From: Anaeromyces robustus
Lineage: Eukaryota; Neocallimastigomycota; Neocallimastigomycetes; Neocallimastigales; Neocallimastigaceae
DNA: 64,000 nucleotides
Assembly: GCA_002104895.1 (NCBI GenBank)
Contig: MCFG01000149.1
Coordinates: forward strand, 60,001-124,000
Direction: 5' to 3'
Each line of letters opens with the position of its first letter. The stretch's first letter is position 1. The notes beneath the pieces are model-generated. The model was not told the origin of the DNA. It saw only the letters and a program-made list of their open reading frames with translations, and searched no databases. Below, piece by piece: positions 13,278 through 24,839 of this stretch. A program made the translations under genes and the position numbers.

Positions 13278-13634
13278 TTAAACATTCCATAAATTGAAAT
13301 AAAAGATTTGATCATCAAGTTTTTTATTACAATCATTCATAATTAAAATAGATGCGTCAGTTTTTGATATTCCAATACATTTACTTTTTGATAAAGATGA
13401 TAAAATTGAATTACCTTCACGATAAAATGTAGTTCCATCTTTTTCACATTCTCCTAAAATTAAGGTTCCTTTAGTAACATCTGAAAGCATAATACAATAA
13501 TTTGAATTAACTCTTGAACGGATTTTTCCATGATGTGTATAAGGAATATCCCAAAGAGAATTATTAGAATAATCACAATCGTTAAAAGTAATTTCCGTAC
13601 CTAATTTACCTGAAGTATAAATACATTTATTCAT
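13278..13634 (-). pseudogene. C-terminal ricin-type lectin domain of the broken PI-PLC/dockerin gene
   Basis: This is the last piece of the gene starting at 16888. It reads as a beta-trefoil-like Cys-paired lectin repeat: NKCIYTSG, FNDCDYSN, YCIMLS, LILGEC, KCIGIS and NDCNKK, closing with FYFNLWNV and TAA. It lies in the same frame as 14795-13743. The intervening 36 codons are open except for a TAG at 13743-13745 and a TGA at 13722-13724. These stops replace the two Trp codons of dockerin 3 (NGK-stop-GVENDD-stop-CGI). It would bind carbohydrate if expressed. The inferred start Met is only an internal codon of the ancestral frame. Confidence 0.7.
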
Positions 13635-13742
13635 ATTGGCATTATATAAATAATAAGTTTCAATATCAGTAATATCCGTATCAATAGGGATTTGTTTTTG
13701 GGTAGGTTCAATGATACCACATCAATCATCATTTTCAACACC

Positions 13743-14795
13743 CTATTTACCATTTTCATCCATCTCAATTACTACGGTATTATCAGGAGAACAACATGGA
13801 TAACCTAAAGTTTCAAAATAACATTCAGAATAATATTTAGGTGTAGGTTCAATAGTAGATGTAGTTGATGTAGTTGATGTAGTTGTTGTTGTTGAAGTAG
13901 GATTATGATTCCAAACATAAAATTGTTCTTCATTATTTTTAGTACATTGATTTAAATTTAATTCAATTTCATCATTATACATATCATTAGAATTTAATAA
14001 TCCAATACATTTATCATTAGCTAAAGATGAAATAAAGAAACCATCATTATTATGTTCTAAAATAGCTTGTTCATCACATTTACCTAAACTAAGTAAACCT
14101 TTAGTAATATTATCAATACGTAAATAATAATCAGGATAAGCCATAGAATAGAAATAACCTTTACGAGAAGATAATACCATCCATTTTGAATAATTTGAAT
14201 CATCACAAAGTTTTACAGTAATTTTACCATTGTCAATATTTTGTGGAGCATGTAAACACTTATTAGTAAAAGCATGATAGAACCAATAAACAATATAACC
14301 AGATTTAGGAGTAACAAATGGTTTAATAATAGATGTAGATGTTGTTGTTGTTGTTGAAATTGAAGTAGTAGTTGTAGTAGGTGTAGTAGGTTTAAATTCT
14401 ACAAAACCTATCTTAGGATTTTTATTAATAATACTTTCAATGGATTTAATTATTTTTTCATCATCATTTACACTTTCAATCATCCATTCAGAATATTCAT
14501 TCTTACTTGTTTCAAAATTTAAAGTATTACCATTTAAACAATGATCTTTAGGATCCACATTATTCTTTATACAAATATATTTATTATCAACTATTTTGAA
14601 ATGGATATGATGATTAATTTGTTCATCAGCTTTACTACATTCAATCATTCTTGCATTTAAAGAATTCATGGCATATAAGCATTTACCAGTAGCCTCTAAT
14701 ACAAATTGATCATTTTGGTAAATCCATTCACTATGATTACAATCACCCATTAAAAGTACATCGGTATCTGAATGTAAATTGGTGTGATAAGACAT
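13743..14795 (-). pseudogene. Ricin-type lectins plus third dockerin, broken segment
   Basis: In order it contains: a lectin repeat (LLMGDCNHSEWIYQ, GKCLYAMN, KYICIKN); a Thr/Ser linker (about 14334-14392); a second lectin repeat (YHAFTNKCLHAPQN, YYLRID, LLSLGKC, KCIGLLN, NQCTKN, FYVWNHN); a second Thr/Ser linker (about 13855-13895); and the first half of dockerin 3 (CYFETLGYPCCSPDN). It ends at TAG 13743-13745 exactly where the family has Trp. Its frame differs from that of the upstream segment, so a frameshift lies between about 14770 and 14805, after the KTQECL lectin start. Ricin-B domains bind sugars, and fungal dockerins attach enzymes to cellulosome scaffolds. Confidence 0.75.
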
Positions 14796-15562
14796 TCTTG
14801 AGTTTTTTTGTTACGAATACGATATTTAGAATTCGTGACAAGTTCACCAATACCACACCATTCCCCATCTTCATAACCCCAAGAACCATTATCATCTGTA
14901 TAAACAACTTCAGGATTTACGGAAGAACAACAGGGATAACCTAAAATACTAAATGAACATCTTGTATAACCAATACCACATAATTTACCATTTTCTATTC
15001 CCCAATTACCAATTTCATCCACATAAGCTACTTCTGTATTTTGATTAGAACAGCAATTTATTCCACGTTTAGCAAATTTGGTTGAACAAGTTAAGTTATG
15101 ATATTTTTCAGTTTCTAATATTATTGGATGAATTTCATATTGACCATCTAAACATTTATTTTCATCAAGACTAGAACAAATCATTCCATCTTTAATCGAA
15201 AATTCTTCAAATTTATTATTTTTTTTACATTCTTGTAAGTATAATGTTTCATCTAAACTGGAAGTATCTTTTTCAGAATCGTAATTTAAACATTTATCAT
15301 CATATTCCGAAATAATATTATAATATTTGCCTTTATTAGTTGGTTTAATATACCATTGATTCATAGAATTTTTAACACATTTATAATTAAATTTAATTTT
15401 TTCAGTTTTATTACCAAATTCATAAATTACTGCTTTACATTGAAGACATATCTTTATATTATTATTATTTTCATTATTATTTTCATTATTTTCATTTCGT
15501 TTGACTAAACCTATTGATTTCAAAATATAAGTTGTATATTGAACATTTTCTTCATGCCACAT
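14750..15562 (-). pseudogene. Lectin repeat and two fungal dockerins (CBM10-type)
   Basis: This continues in the same frame as the PI-PLC part after the TGA at 15590-15592. It begins inside a duplicated stretch (MWHEENVQ occurs in both copies). An Asn-rich linker follows, then a ricin-like repeat (CLQCKAV, NQWYIKP, KCLNYD, LYLQECKK, EEFSIKDG). Two dockerins come next: CSTKFAKRGINCCSNQN...NWGIENGKLCGI at about 15095-14975, and CSFSILGYPCCSS...SWGYEDGEWCGI at about 14960-14848. Dockerin 1 has Leu where the last Trp is expected; dockerin 2 is canonical. The frame runs out in the next lectin repeat because of the frameshift near 14790. Dockerins of this kind are known only from anaerobic-fungal cellulosome-type complexes. 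Confidence 0.8.
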
Positions 15563-15671
15563 ATTTGTATAAAATTTAAAATTGTTAGTTCATAAATTAA
15601 ACGTATCTTGAACATTTTCTTCATGCCACATATTTGTATAAAATTTAAAATTGTTAGTTCCATAAATTAAA
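15536..15671. repeat. Tandem duplication of about 70 bp inside the PI-PLC gene
   Basis: Two adjacent copies share GAACATTTTCTTCATGCCAC and the following 50 bases. The repeat distance is 69 on one side and 70 on the other, because one copy lacks a C (15590/15591 versus 15660/15661). The stop codon TGA at 15590-15592 is created by this arrangement. Confidence 0.9.
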
Positions 15672-16888
15672 TGTATAAGACCATCAGGTGGAAAATCTAA
15701 AATAAGCCACGTATTATGAACTGGCTTTATTCCATCTATATTATTATTATTATTATAATAATAATAATTATTATAATAAACAAACAAATGAGATTCTAAT
15801 CTAAAATTAACATAATCTGCCATTCCTTCTATATCAGTATCGAAAAGATCAGTAATGATATGATACACATGTTCACTAGTAGACATTCTTGCCATATTTA
15901 AAAAATTAAGAGTAAGTACATTGGTATTTAATGTATCATAAAATCGATTAGTTATTGTATCATCATAAACTGTATATACATCATTTGTTTTATTTTCACT
16001 TCTGGATGGAATATTATTTGTTATCATATCATATATCATATCCCATTTATCATCTTCTTCTAAATTATAATCATCTTGAATACGAGTATTATAATTATTA
16101 GTTAATATGGGATAACATATGACACCATCATTTTTACCACCTTTATTAGAATATTCAGTACAATGTTTCATTTCTGGTACGCTTATTTGAACACCTAGAG
16201 GTTTATTGTCGTAGGTATAAGAATCACGAGTAACAATAACAATTTTATTTCTCACTTGATCAAGCGTAGGAATTTCATTTTCATAATAAAAATAATCCTT
16301 AACTTTTGTTTTAGTACTATATTTAGGATTTTCCACCGTATTTTCATTTAAAATGGTATGTTCTGCAATTATTTTTGCAAGATAATTTTTTTCAGGATAT
16401 TGAGTATCAAAATTATTTGGAATTTCATCTGGAATTTTTTCTCTTTTTAAATGAATAATAATTGTTTCATTATAGAAAGTATTTAAATAATTAATAAAAT
16501 CATTTAATACTTTAGAGAAATAAAGTTTTTCATCGGTATTCTCAGGATCATAACAAATATATCCATTATGAGTAAGGTATAAATTAGTATTATCTTCATC
16601 ACCTAATGTAATTCTTAAATCAAAATATCTAATACCACGTTTTAATTGTTCTATAATATTTAAACTTTGTGTATTAGCAAATTCATGTACAATCCCATTT
16701 GCCATTACAAGTGTTGCACTATCATGAGTACCAGGGATGTTAATTTCATTAAGTTTCTTTTTACCATCAATATAGCTCATCCACTGATGATCAACATTAT
16801 ATAACATATTAAGATTCATACCATTATTGTTTGTTAATGGTATGAAGCAATAGATAAAGATAAAAATCCAATTAATTATATTTTTCAT
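15590..16888 (-). CDS. Secreted PI-PLC X-domain phosphodiesterase (N-terminal part of a broken multidomain gene)
   Basis: ATG at 16888-16886 opens 432 codons. Residues 1-20 form a signal peptide (hydrophobic WIFIFIYCFIP). The PI-PLC X fold follows: INIPGTHDSAT with the general-base His55 and Asp56, then RGIRYFDLR with Arg92, LYLTHNGY with the second catalytic His107, IIIHLKRE, and RNKIVIVTRD. These are the marks of the bacterial-type, calcium-independent phosphatidylinositol phospholipase C family, which cleaves the inositol headgroup or GPI anchors outside the cell. The ORF ends at TGA 15590-15592, which lies in a tandem copy of about 70 bp (15541-15600 versus 15610-15670); beyond it the same frame continues into dockerins. 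The enzyme part looks intact, but loss of the dockerin tail would uncouple it from any cellulosome. Whether the stop is real or an assembly effect of the duplication cannot be told here. Confidence 0.8.
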   Translation of the reverse strand: MKNIINWIFIFIYCFIPLTNNNGMNLNMLYNVDHQWMSYIDGKKKLNEINIPGTHDSATLVMANGIVHEFANTQSLNIIEQLKRGIRYFDLRITLGDEDNTNLYLTHNGYICYDPENTDEKLYFSKVLNDFINYLNTFYNETIIIHLKREKIPDEIPNNFDTQYPEKNYLAKIIAEHTILNENTVENPKYSTKTKVKDYFYYENEIPTLDQVRNKIVIVTRDSYTYDNKPLGVQISVPEMKHCTEYSNKGGKNDGVICYPILTNNYNTRIQDDYNLEEDDKWDMIYDMITNNIPSRSENKTNDVYTVYDDTITNRFYDTLNTNVLTLNFLNMARMSTSEHVYHIITDLFDTDIEGMADYVNFRLESHLFVYYNNYYYYNNNNNIDGIKPVHNTWLILDFPPDGLIHLIYGTNNFKFYTNMWHEENVQDTFNL

Positions 16889-17086
16889 TATGAATTGATA
16901 TAATATTATAATATTATTTTGTTTATAAAGAAAAAAAAAAAAAAAAAAAAAGAAAAAAAAATCAGTTTAAATAATAGAAAAAAATTCTATGTATATAATA
17001 TAATAAATGTATTAATGATTATTATAATCTATAATAATATATTTAAATATATTGTAAGGATATTTACATATTACAGTATTATTATT

Positions 17087-17120
<34 letters not shown>

Positions 17121-17167
17121 AAGTATATATAAAGTATATAGTAGATGATAAAATGTATATAAATATA

Positions 17168-17282
17168 TTACAACAACTAAGATTCTTGGCTCCAAATAGA
17201 ACGGATTACGGTGCCTCCCGTGCTCACTGATAGCTATAAAATCAGAGAAGAGTTCCCTAAGAGACTTGTCTTACTTTGGCTT
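17168..17282. other. GC-richer patch of unknown nature
   Basis: About 115 bases with near-balanced composition lie in AT desert and end in an A run, as a short retroposed transcript or non-coding RNA copy might. It holds the word TTCTTGGCTCC shared with the LINE target site at 5321-5330. It matches none of the snRNA, 5S or tRNA consensus features I can recall, and its reading frames are short. Confidence 0.4.
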
Positions 17283-17385
17283 AAAAAAAAAGTATAGTAT
17301 TGCATTTATTTATAGTGGACACAGTCGATATTTAGCCAAAAGTATTCAGAATTAAGTGTTCTTTATTTTATTTAAAAAAAAAAAA

Positions 17386-17594
17386 AAAAAAAAAAGTTTA
17401 AATATTAAAAAAGTTTAATATATATTAAAATAAATTAATTTATAAATTTTATATTTGTATGATATATCATTGGTATGTTTTTTGTGGAATAATATATAAA
17501 AAAAAGTTTAAATATTAAAAAAGTTTAATATATATTAAAATAAATTTAATATATCATTATTGGTATGTTTTATTTATGGAATAATATAAAAAAA
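17386..17594. repeat. Tandem duplication of about 110 bp
   Basis: Both copies begin with AAAAAGTTTAAATATTAAAA and end around TTGGTATGTTTT...GGAATAATAT. They differ by small deletions. Confidence 0.8.
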
Positions 17595-18569
17595 AAATAA
17601 AATAAAATAAAAAAAAAAGATTATTCTAATAATTCTAAAAAAAAATTATATTAAATTTTATGATGTAATAAATAAAAAAATAAAAATAAAAAAAATAAAT
17701 AATATTAAACTTTATGATTATTTTAAGAATGAAAGATTTTCAATGTTTATTCTTGGAACTATTCTATCAATTTTTATTTTAAGGTTCTATCCATTCTTTT
17801 AATTGATACCAATATTTAATTAATAATAAACAAATATTAGAATATAAAAATTATAACTAAATATTGATATTTCTTTACATTAGTATTTCTTTCTTTTTTT
17901 TTTTTTTTATTATTATTTTCTACAAATATTTTATATATTTCGTTACAAAGATAAATATTTAAAGTATTTTATTATTTTAAAATATTTATAAACCGAAGTT
18001 TTTTTTTTAATCTTAATACTCTAGTGATTTAAGAATTTATTAAATTTTGTAATTAATTTTTTTTTTTTTTTAAATTAACAAAAATATATATAAATATATT
18101 TATAATGCATAACAAATTTATATTAATAATAAATATAAACACAAAATTTTCAAAAAAGTCTTTAAAAAAAATATTAACCACGATATAAATAAAAATAAAT
18201 ATAAATATAAATAGATATAAATAAAAATTTATACTTATAATAATATTACTTCCTTAGATGATTATTATGAATATGTTTATGTTTGTAATGAAGGTACTAT
18301 TAGAAGTAAAAAAAAAAAAAAAAAAAAAAGAAATATTAAAAAAATAAAAAAACGATTATTATTATATTAGTTATTATTGTAGAAATGATACTTGCATTTT
18401 ACGCCGATAATTAAATATTTATTTAAAAAAATTTTTATTGAATTTCCAGATGAATATTGGAAATATAAATTGGAAATATAAATTTATATTATTACTAAAA
18501 ACATTTTCGTATAATACTATTAAATATAATAATATATCAACTATATATATTATTGTGAAAAGTATATAT

Positions 18570-19030
18570 GTGTATATTTCTTGATAGTTGTACGGCTGAT
18601 TCAGAATGTTTTATCTAATCAATGTATTAACAATTATTGTAGCTTTTAAGGATAAAACATCAATTGGTACATTATAATGATATTTATAAATCTTCCTTTT
18701 TTTTTTTTTTTTTTTTTTTTTTTTGAAGAAAGTTCGTCTATGTATTGTGGTAATGCCTATGATGATACATGTAAAAAAAAAAAAAAAAAAAATAATAATG
18801 AATGTTCTTCTAAAAAAAATGTTATGATGGCTATTGTTTTATGCAAACCGAAGGTCCTAATGACGAAAGGTACTGTATCTAATGCTATATCACTTCCAAT
18901 AGTATAGTATTTTCAATAATAGGAATTATATTTATATTATCATGTATTATTTATTGTATTTGTAAATGTAAAAATATTAAAAAAAAAAAAAGAAAATATA
19001 ATTTCGAAAAAAGAAAAATTCAAATTAAAT
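18570..19030 (+). pseudogene. Broken Cys-rich secreted/membrane protein, copy 1
   Basis: Reading across frames gives CTADSEC, LSNQCINNYC, MYCGNAYDDTCKK, NNECSSKK and CYDGYCFMQTEGPNDERYC. A membrane span then follows (FSIIGIIFILSCIIYCICKC), with a Lys/Arg-rich tail. The order of C-x-DSEC, SN-x-C, YCG-x-AYDDTC, NECSS and C-x-GYC motifs before one transmembrane helix resembles Cys-rich surface proteins that are abundant in anaerobic fungi. Frameshifts at T, A and K-codon homopolymers and a TAA before the helix show that it is dead. An upstream piece (DDYYEYVYVCNEGTIRS at about 18256-18306) may be its N-terminal part. Confidence 0.5.
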
Positions 19031-19597
19031 AAAAAAAAAACCTAGACCTAGTTGCTTTATTATTTTATTTGTTTATTTATTTTTTATAAATTAATAATTA
19101 AATTTTAAAATAGATTATATTTGTAAATGTAAAAATATGAAAAAAAAAAAATTAAAAAAGAAAAAAAATAAGCAAATTAAATAAACCTAGTTATTTTATT
19201 GTTTTTGTTTATTTATTTTTTTTTAAATTAGTAATTCAATTTCAAAATAATTATACTCTTAACTTTTTTTTTTCGTTATTTATTATAAGATTTAATATTA
19301 TTTTATTTTATTTTATTTTTATAATATATTAAATGAATGAAAGTAATTGATATTATTTTTATTTTTATAAATTCAATTAAAATATATCATCTATATTATA
19401 TAAATATATTTAATAATGGTATATAAATTTTATTACTATATTACTAACCATATTTTACATTTATATAATATATATAATTAATTATTATTTAAATTATAAT
19501 GATTTTTATTTTTTTTTTAATATAATTTAAAAATATTAAAATAAAATATTTATATTAAATTAGTTAATACTTATGAATTAAATTTAGGTTCTAAGTA

Positions 19598-19850
19598 AAG
19601 ATGAAGTATTAAAAATTATTGAGTATCATTTTAGTTTTTTTTTTATTGTAAAGAATGATATTTGAATTTCATCATCATATTATTATTATTATAGAAACTC
19701 ATATTGAAATTACAGATAAATATGATGATCTGATTGGTAGATATAATATTATATATAAATAATTAGGAAAAACGTATAACTGATTCAGAATGTTTATCTA
19801 ATAAATGTATTTAATAATTACTATGTTTTAATAAATAAACACTAATAAAA
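19598..19850 (+). pseudogene. Broken Cys-rich secreted protein, copy 2 (N-terminal remnant)
   Basis: ATGAAGTATTAA followed by a signal-peptide-like KLLSIILVFF frame starts the remnant. The motif TDSECLSNKCI at about 19781-19820 matches copy 1 about 1.2 kb upstream. The rest is lost. It is a tandem relative of copy 1 with stops and frame changes. Confidence 0.4.
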
Positions 19851-19859
19851 ACATTGTAA

Positions 19860-20817
19860 CAATATTTATATAGTAATAACAAATCCAATATTTATACATT
19901 GTAATAAATTATATATAAATCAATGATGAATTAAATATATAAAAAAAATATAAATAAAATATAAAAAAAAAATATGATACATATATCTCTTGCTTTTTTT
20001 TTTTTTTTTAATTTAATATAAAAAATATTTATATTTAAATAGAATTAAATTTAAATAATTATATATAAATAATATATATTATATATATTATATATATTAT
20101 ATAATATAGTATAGTATATATATATTTTTTTTAACATTATTTTTAATTTTATATAATTAGTAATATAAGAATTTATTAAATATTTTTTTTTAGATATTTA
20201 TAGAAATTATAGTGAATCGATTAATAAAAGAAAATTTTATAAATTGAAATAATAAGGGTTTCCTAGGTTTCTCAATTGAATTAAATTTAAAAATCGTTTA
20301 ACGTTCATAATAAAATAACTGGAAATCAATTTATATATCTATAAATTTTTCATTAAATTTATTTTTTTTAGAAAAAAAAAAGAAAGCAATATAACAATTA
20401 CTCAGAACTATCTAATATATTCTTAAAAACAGTATAATTGATAAAATATCCTGTGTTGTTAAAATATAATTAATGATTTAAAAGAAAAAAAAAGATTGGA
20501 AATTAAACCAAAAAAAATATTATTTGATAAAAAAAAAACGTTTTTTTTTTTTTTTTAAAGAATAAATTAAAAATAATAAAAATAAATAAAAAGAAAAAAA
20601 AAAAAAAGAGAAAGAGAAGGATTAATAATAATAAAAGACTTGATAAAATTTAATAAATATTTGAAATTATATAATAATAAATTTATAATTTTATTTTCAA
20701 TAATATATAAGAAAAGATTGAATACAAATTATAAAAAGATAATATAAAAATATATTTGTAATAAAAAAAAGAAAGTAAAGTATATATATAATATATATAT
20801 TATATATATCAATGATA

Positions 20818-20865
<48 letters not shown>

Positions 20866-22431
20866 TAATTAAAAAATCAAAGAATATTGTCATTTTGGGT
20901 AAATATGAAAATAACATAAATGTTATTAATAATAATAATTCTAAAGATATTGATACGAATTTCATTCCATTTATAGATATAAAAAAATGTTTTAAAAAGT
21001 ATTTTTAATTTTTGATATTATGAAATAAGAGTGAAAATAAAAGTAAAAAAGTTGTAATACTGAAAAACAAAAATTAAAAAACTGTAATAATACATGTAAT
21101 GATAGTTAGCTATAGTAGTAATAATAATAGAATTAGTGAAAATACATGAAATAATAATAGATAGAGTTGGTATATATATAAATATATATATATATAAAGA
21201 ATTTTTTACTCTATTTATTATTTCTTCATGAATATCCCAACAAATTAATTAATTGAGAATTTCACCATTAAACATTTTTTTTTTTAAATTTTTTATTAAT
21301 ATCTGCTTTCATGTTCCATTAAATTATTTTTACTATATTTTCATTTCCACCTTTACATATATCAATTAAATAGATATTTTTTTAAATATTATTAATTTTT
21401 TTTTTTTTTTTTTTGAAAATTTATATTTAGAAATTTGTTAATATAAATATATAAAATAAGTATTATTAGTATTTTATATTTATAATGATAAAGTAACATA
21501 TTGACAATAAATTCATTATCAAAAAAAAAAAAAAAAAGTTAAAAATTCTTAAAAAATACCACTACTAAAATATTCAATATTTATCCTCTTTTTATTAGTC
21601 ATTTTTTTACTAATTAATAAAAGATAAGATATTCATAAATATTATTTTAGTAGTATAATTTTTAATTTTTAAAACTATAAATTTCAATCTTTCATAGGAA
21701 AAAAGCAAACGCTTATCATACACTTAAAAAAAACTAGAAGAATTTTACCTTTTATTATGAAGTTAATAAATACCTCATTTTATAAAGAATTATTTATATT
21801 TAAATAATAATATTATTAAATAATATATTTTATTATGTGTTGTGTTTTTTATATATATATTTATAAATAATTAATATTTTTTTTTTTCTTTTTAAAATAT
21901 TATATAATGAATAAAAATAATATATTAATAATGAATATGAATGAATATGAATATTAACTATTAAAAATATAACTTATTCAAAAACTTTTAACTTTTTTTA
22001 ATTTAAATTGTTTATAAAAAAAAATATTATATAGGTATAAAATATTTAAAAATATACCTTTTTTTTTTTTAATAAACAATTATTCAATATTTATAATTAA
22101 AAAATATAATATAATTATAATATAATAATAGATTTAAAATTAAAAATATATATATATAAAGGTTTTTAAAAAATAAAAAAAAAATTTTTTTTCATGAATA
22201 ATATTTACTTATACATATAAATTATAAATATATTATTAATAATATTAATAAAAATAATTTTTTTTTTTGTGATAATATATAAATAGTTATAAATATATAA
22301 GAATAAGAATATATATATGAATATAATCTATTTATCTATTTATATTTATTCTTGTTTATTTTAATTTCATTGTCCATTGATATTCATAATTTTTTTTTGT
22401 TTTTTTATTTTTTTGTTTTTTTGTTTTAATT
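19860..22431. other. AT-rich intergenic region
   Basis: Homopolymers (including a T run of about 44 bases at 20820-20863), TA repeats and short A-rich frames. There is no gene evidence. This is the downstream flank of the minus-strand LRR-CBM18 gene. Confidence 0.6.
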
Positions 22432-22961
22432 TTAATTACATTTTCCAAATTCAGATTGACATCCTTTTTCAGTGGAACAATGGTCATCAGTTTTACCACA
22501 CCAACCATACCTACTACAACATTGGCCAGATGGACATTTATCATAACCTTTACCACATTTTCCTTTAGTAGATGAAGTAGATTTTGTTTTAGAAGTAGTA
22601 GTGGTAGAGGTCTTTTTAGTAGTAGAAGTTTTTTTAGTAGTAGAAGTTTTTTTGGTACTAGTAGTAGTTTTTTTGGTAGTAGAAGATTTTTTGGTAGTAG
22701 TAGTAGTAGTTTTCTTGGTAGAAGAAGTATTACTACTACCATTACATTTTCCAAATTCAGATTGACATCCAGTATCACAATGTTTAGAAGAAGTACCACA
22801 CCAACCGTATTTACTACAACATTGACCAGAAGGACAACGTCCATATTCTTTACCACAATGACCATTAGTAGATGTAGAAGTTATTTTAGAGGAAGTAGTA
22901 GTAGTTGTTTTTTTAGTGGTAGTAGTAGAAGTTTTTTTGGTGGTAGTTGTAGAAGATTTTT

Positions 22962-22995
<34 letters not shown>

Positions 22996-23317
22996 TTTTT
23001 TGGTAGAAGAAGTACTACTACTTCCATTACATTTTCCAAATTCAGATTGACATCCAGTATCACAATGTTTAGAAGAAGTACCACACCAACCGTATTTACT
23101 ACAACATTGACCAGAAGGACAACGTCCATATTCTTTACCACATTGACCATTAGTAGATGTAGAAGTTATTTTAGATGTAGTTGTAGTAGTAGTAGTAGTA
23201 GTAGTAGTAGTATTACTAGTACATTCATCGCTATTTATATGTTCTCCACCACTAGAAAAACGATATTCATCACACCTAAATATATATATTTATTAATTTA
23301 TTAATTTATTTATTAAT

Positions 23318-23352
<35 letters not shown>

Positions 23353-23789
23353 TTGATTTTATTTATTTATTTTATTTATTTATTTATTTATTTTATTTAT
23401 TCTATTTATTTATTTATTTCATTTATTTATTATTTAAAAAAACTATATATACTTTTATTATTAAAAGAATATTTTTAAAATTTTATTTACCATTCACTAT
23501 TATTAAGAGTACTACAGTCAATACAATTATTGGTTATATCACTAATAAAATGTATGTATGTTAATGTTAATAATGATTTTTATTTATTTAAATTGTAAAA
23601 AAAAAATATATATATATATTATATATATATTATTATTATTATTATTATTATAATTAAAAAATATTTACAAATTCTCTATATTAGGTAATAATTCTTTAAC
23701 CGATTCAGGAATACTTCTAATATAATTATTTGATAGATGTCTATATATATATATTATTATTATTATTTTTTTTTTCATAAAATATAAAC

Positions 23790-23820
<31 letters not shown>

Positions 23821-24806
23821 TTTCATTATGATTTACTTATTAATACATGATTATATTATATTATATTAATAAAATATTAATATGGAATAAAAAAATATAT
23901 ATATATATATTTACAAATACTCTAAATGAGTCAATTTTCCAATGGAATCAGGTATACTTTTTATCTTATTATCTCTTAAAATACTATTAATTTATTTTTT
24001 ATAATATAAATAATACAAATATTATATTTATTTATTAATATATTGTTCTATTATATTAAAAGATATTATATATGAAAAAAAATATTTACAGATCTGTTAA
24101 TTGAGTTAATTTTCCAATAGATTCAGGAATACCATTTATTTCATTATTATCTAACTCTCTATTTATTTATTTATTTATTTTTTTAAAAAAAAATATCGAA
24201 TATTATTATATTATATTATATTATATTATATTATATTATATTATATTATATTATATTATATTATATAATAAAACAAGCATACAAAATTTCTAATTTAGAT
24301 AAGTTTCCTATAGATTCAGGAATGCTACTTAAATGATTGTCTGATAACCGTCTATTTATTTATTTATTTATTTTTTTTTAAAAAACATTAATAATAAATT
24401 TATAATTTTTTTTTATTGTTAATTATTATTATTAATTTATTATATTAATTTATTATTATTAATTTATTATTATTAATTTATTATTATTAATTTATTATTA
24501 TTAATATATTATCTTAAAAAAATAATTTTATCATAAAATGTATTTACAAATCTTTTAAATTAGTTAAATTTCCAATGGATTCAGGAATGGGACCACTAAA
24601 ATTATCTCTATGTAACCATCTATTTATTTATTTATTTATTTATTTTTATAAAATAAAAATAGTTAACGTATTATTTTATTAATTGATACTTTATTATAAA
24701 TTATATATAAAAAAAAATACTTACAATTTTTTTAAATGTGTTAATTTTCCAATGGATTCAGGAATGGTTCCTGATAAATGTTGATCTGGATAAACTCTAT
24801 TTATTT

Positions 24807-24839
<33 letters not shown>

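Larger units (their letters stand above)
16889..18230. other. Intergenic region
   Basis: This is the upstream region of the PI-PLC gene, with A runs, TA repeats, a GC-richer patch at 17168-17282 and a tandem duplication at 17386-17594. No gene is supported. Confidence 0.6.

Noticed and set aside
22356-23304. Val/Leu-rich minus-strand frames and a Ser/Thr/Arg-rich plus-strand frame
   Set aside because: Shifted or antisense readings of the ACT/AAA linkers and CBM18 modules of the LRR-CBM18 gene.
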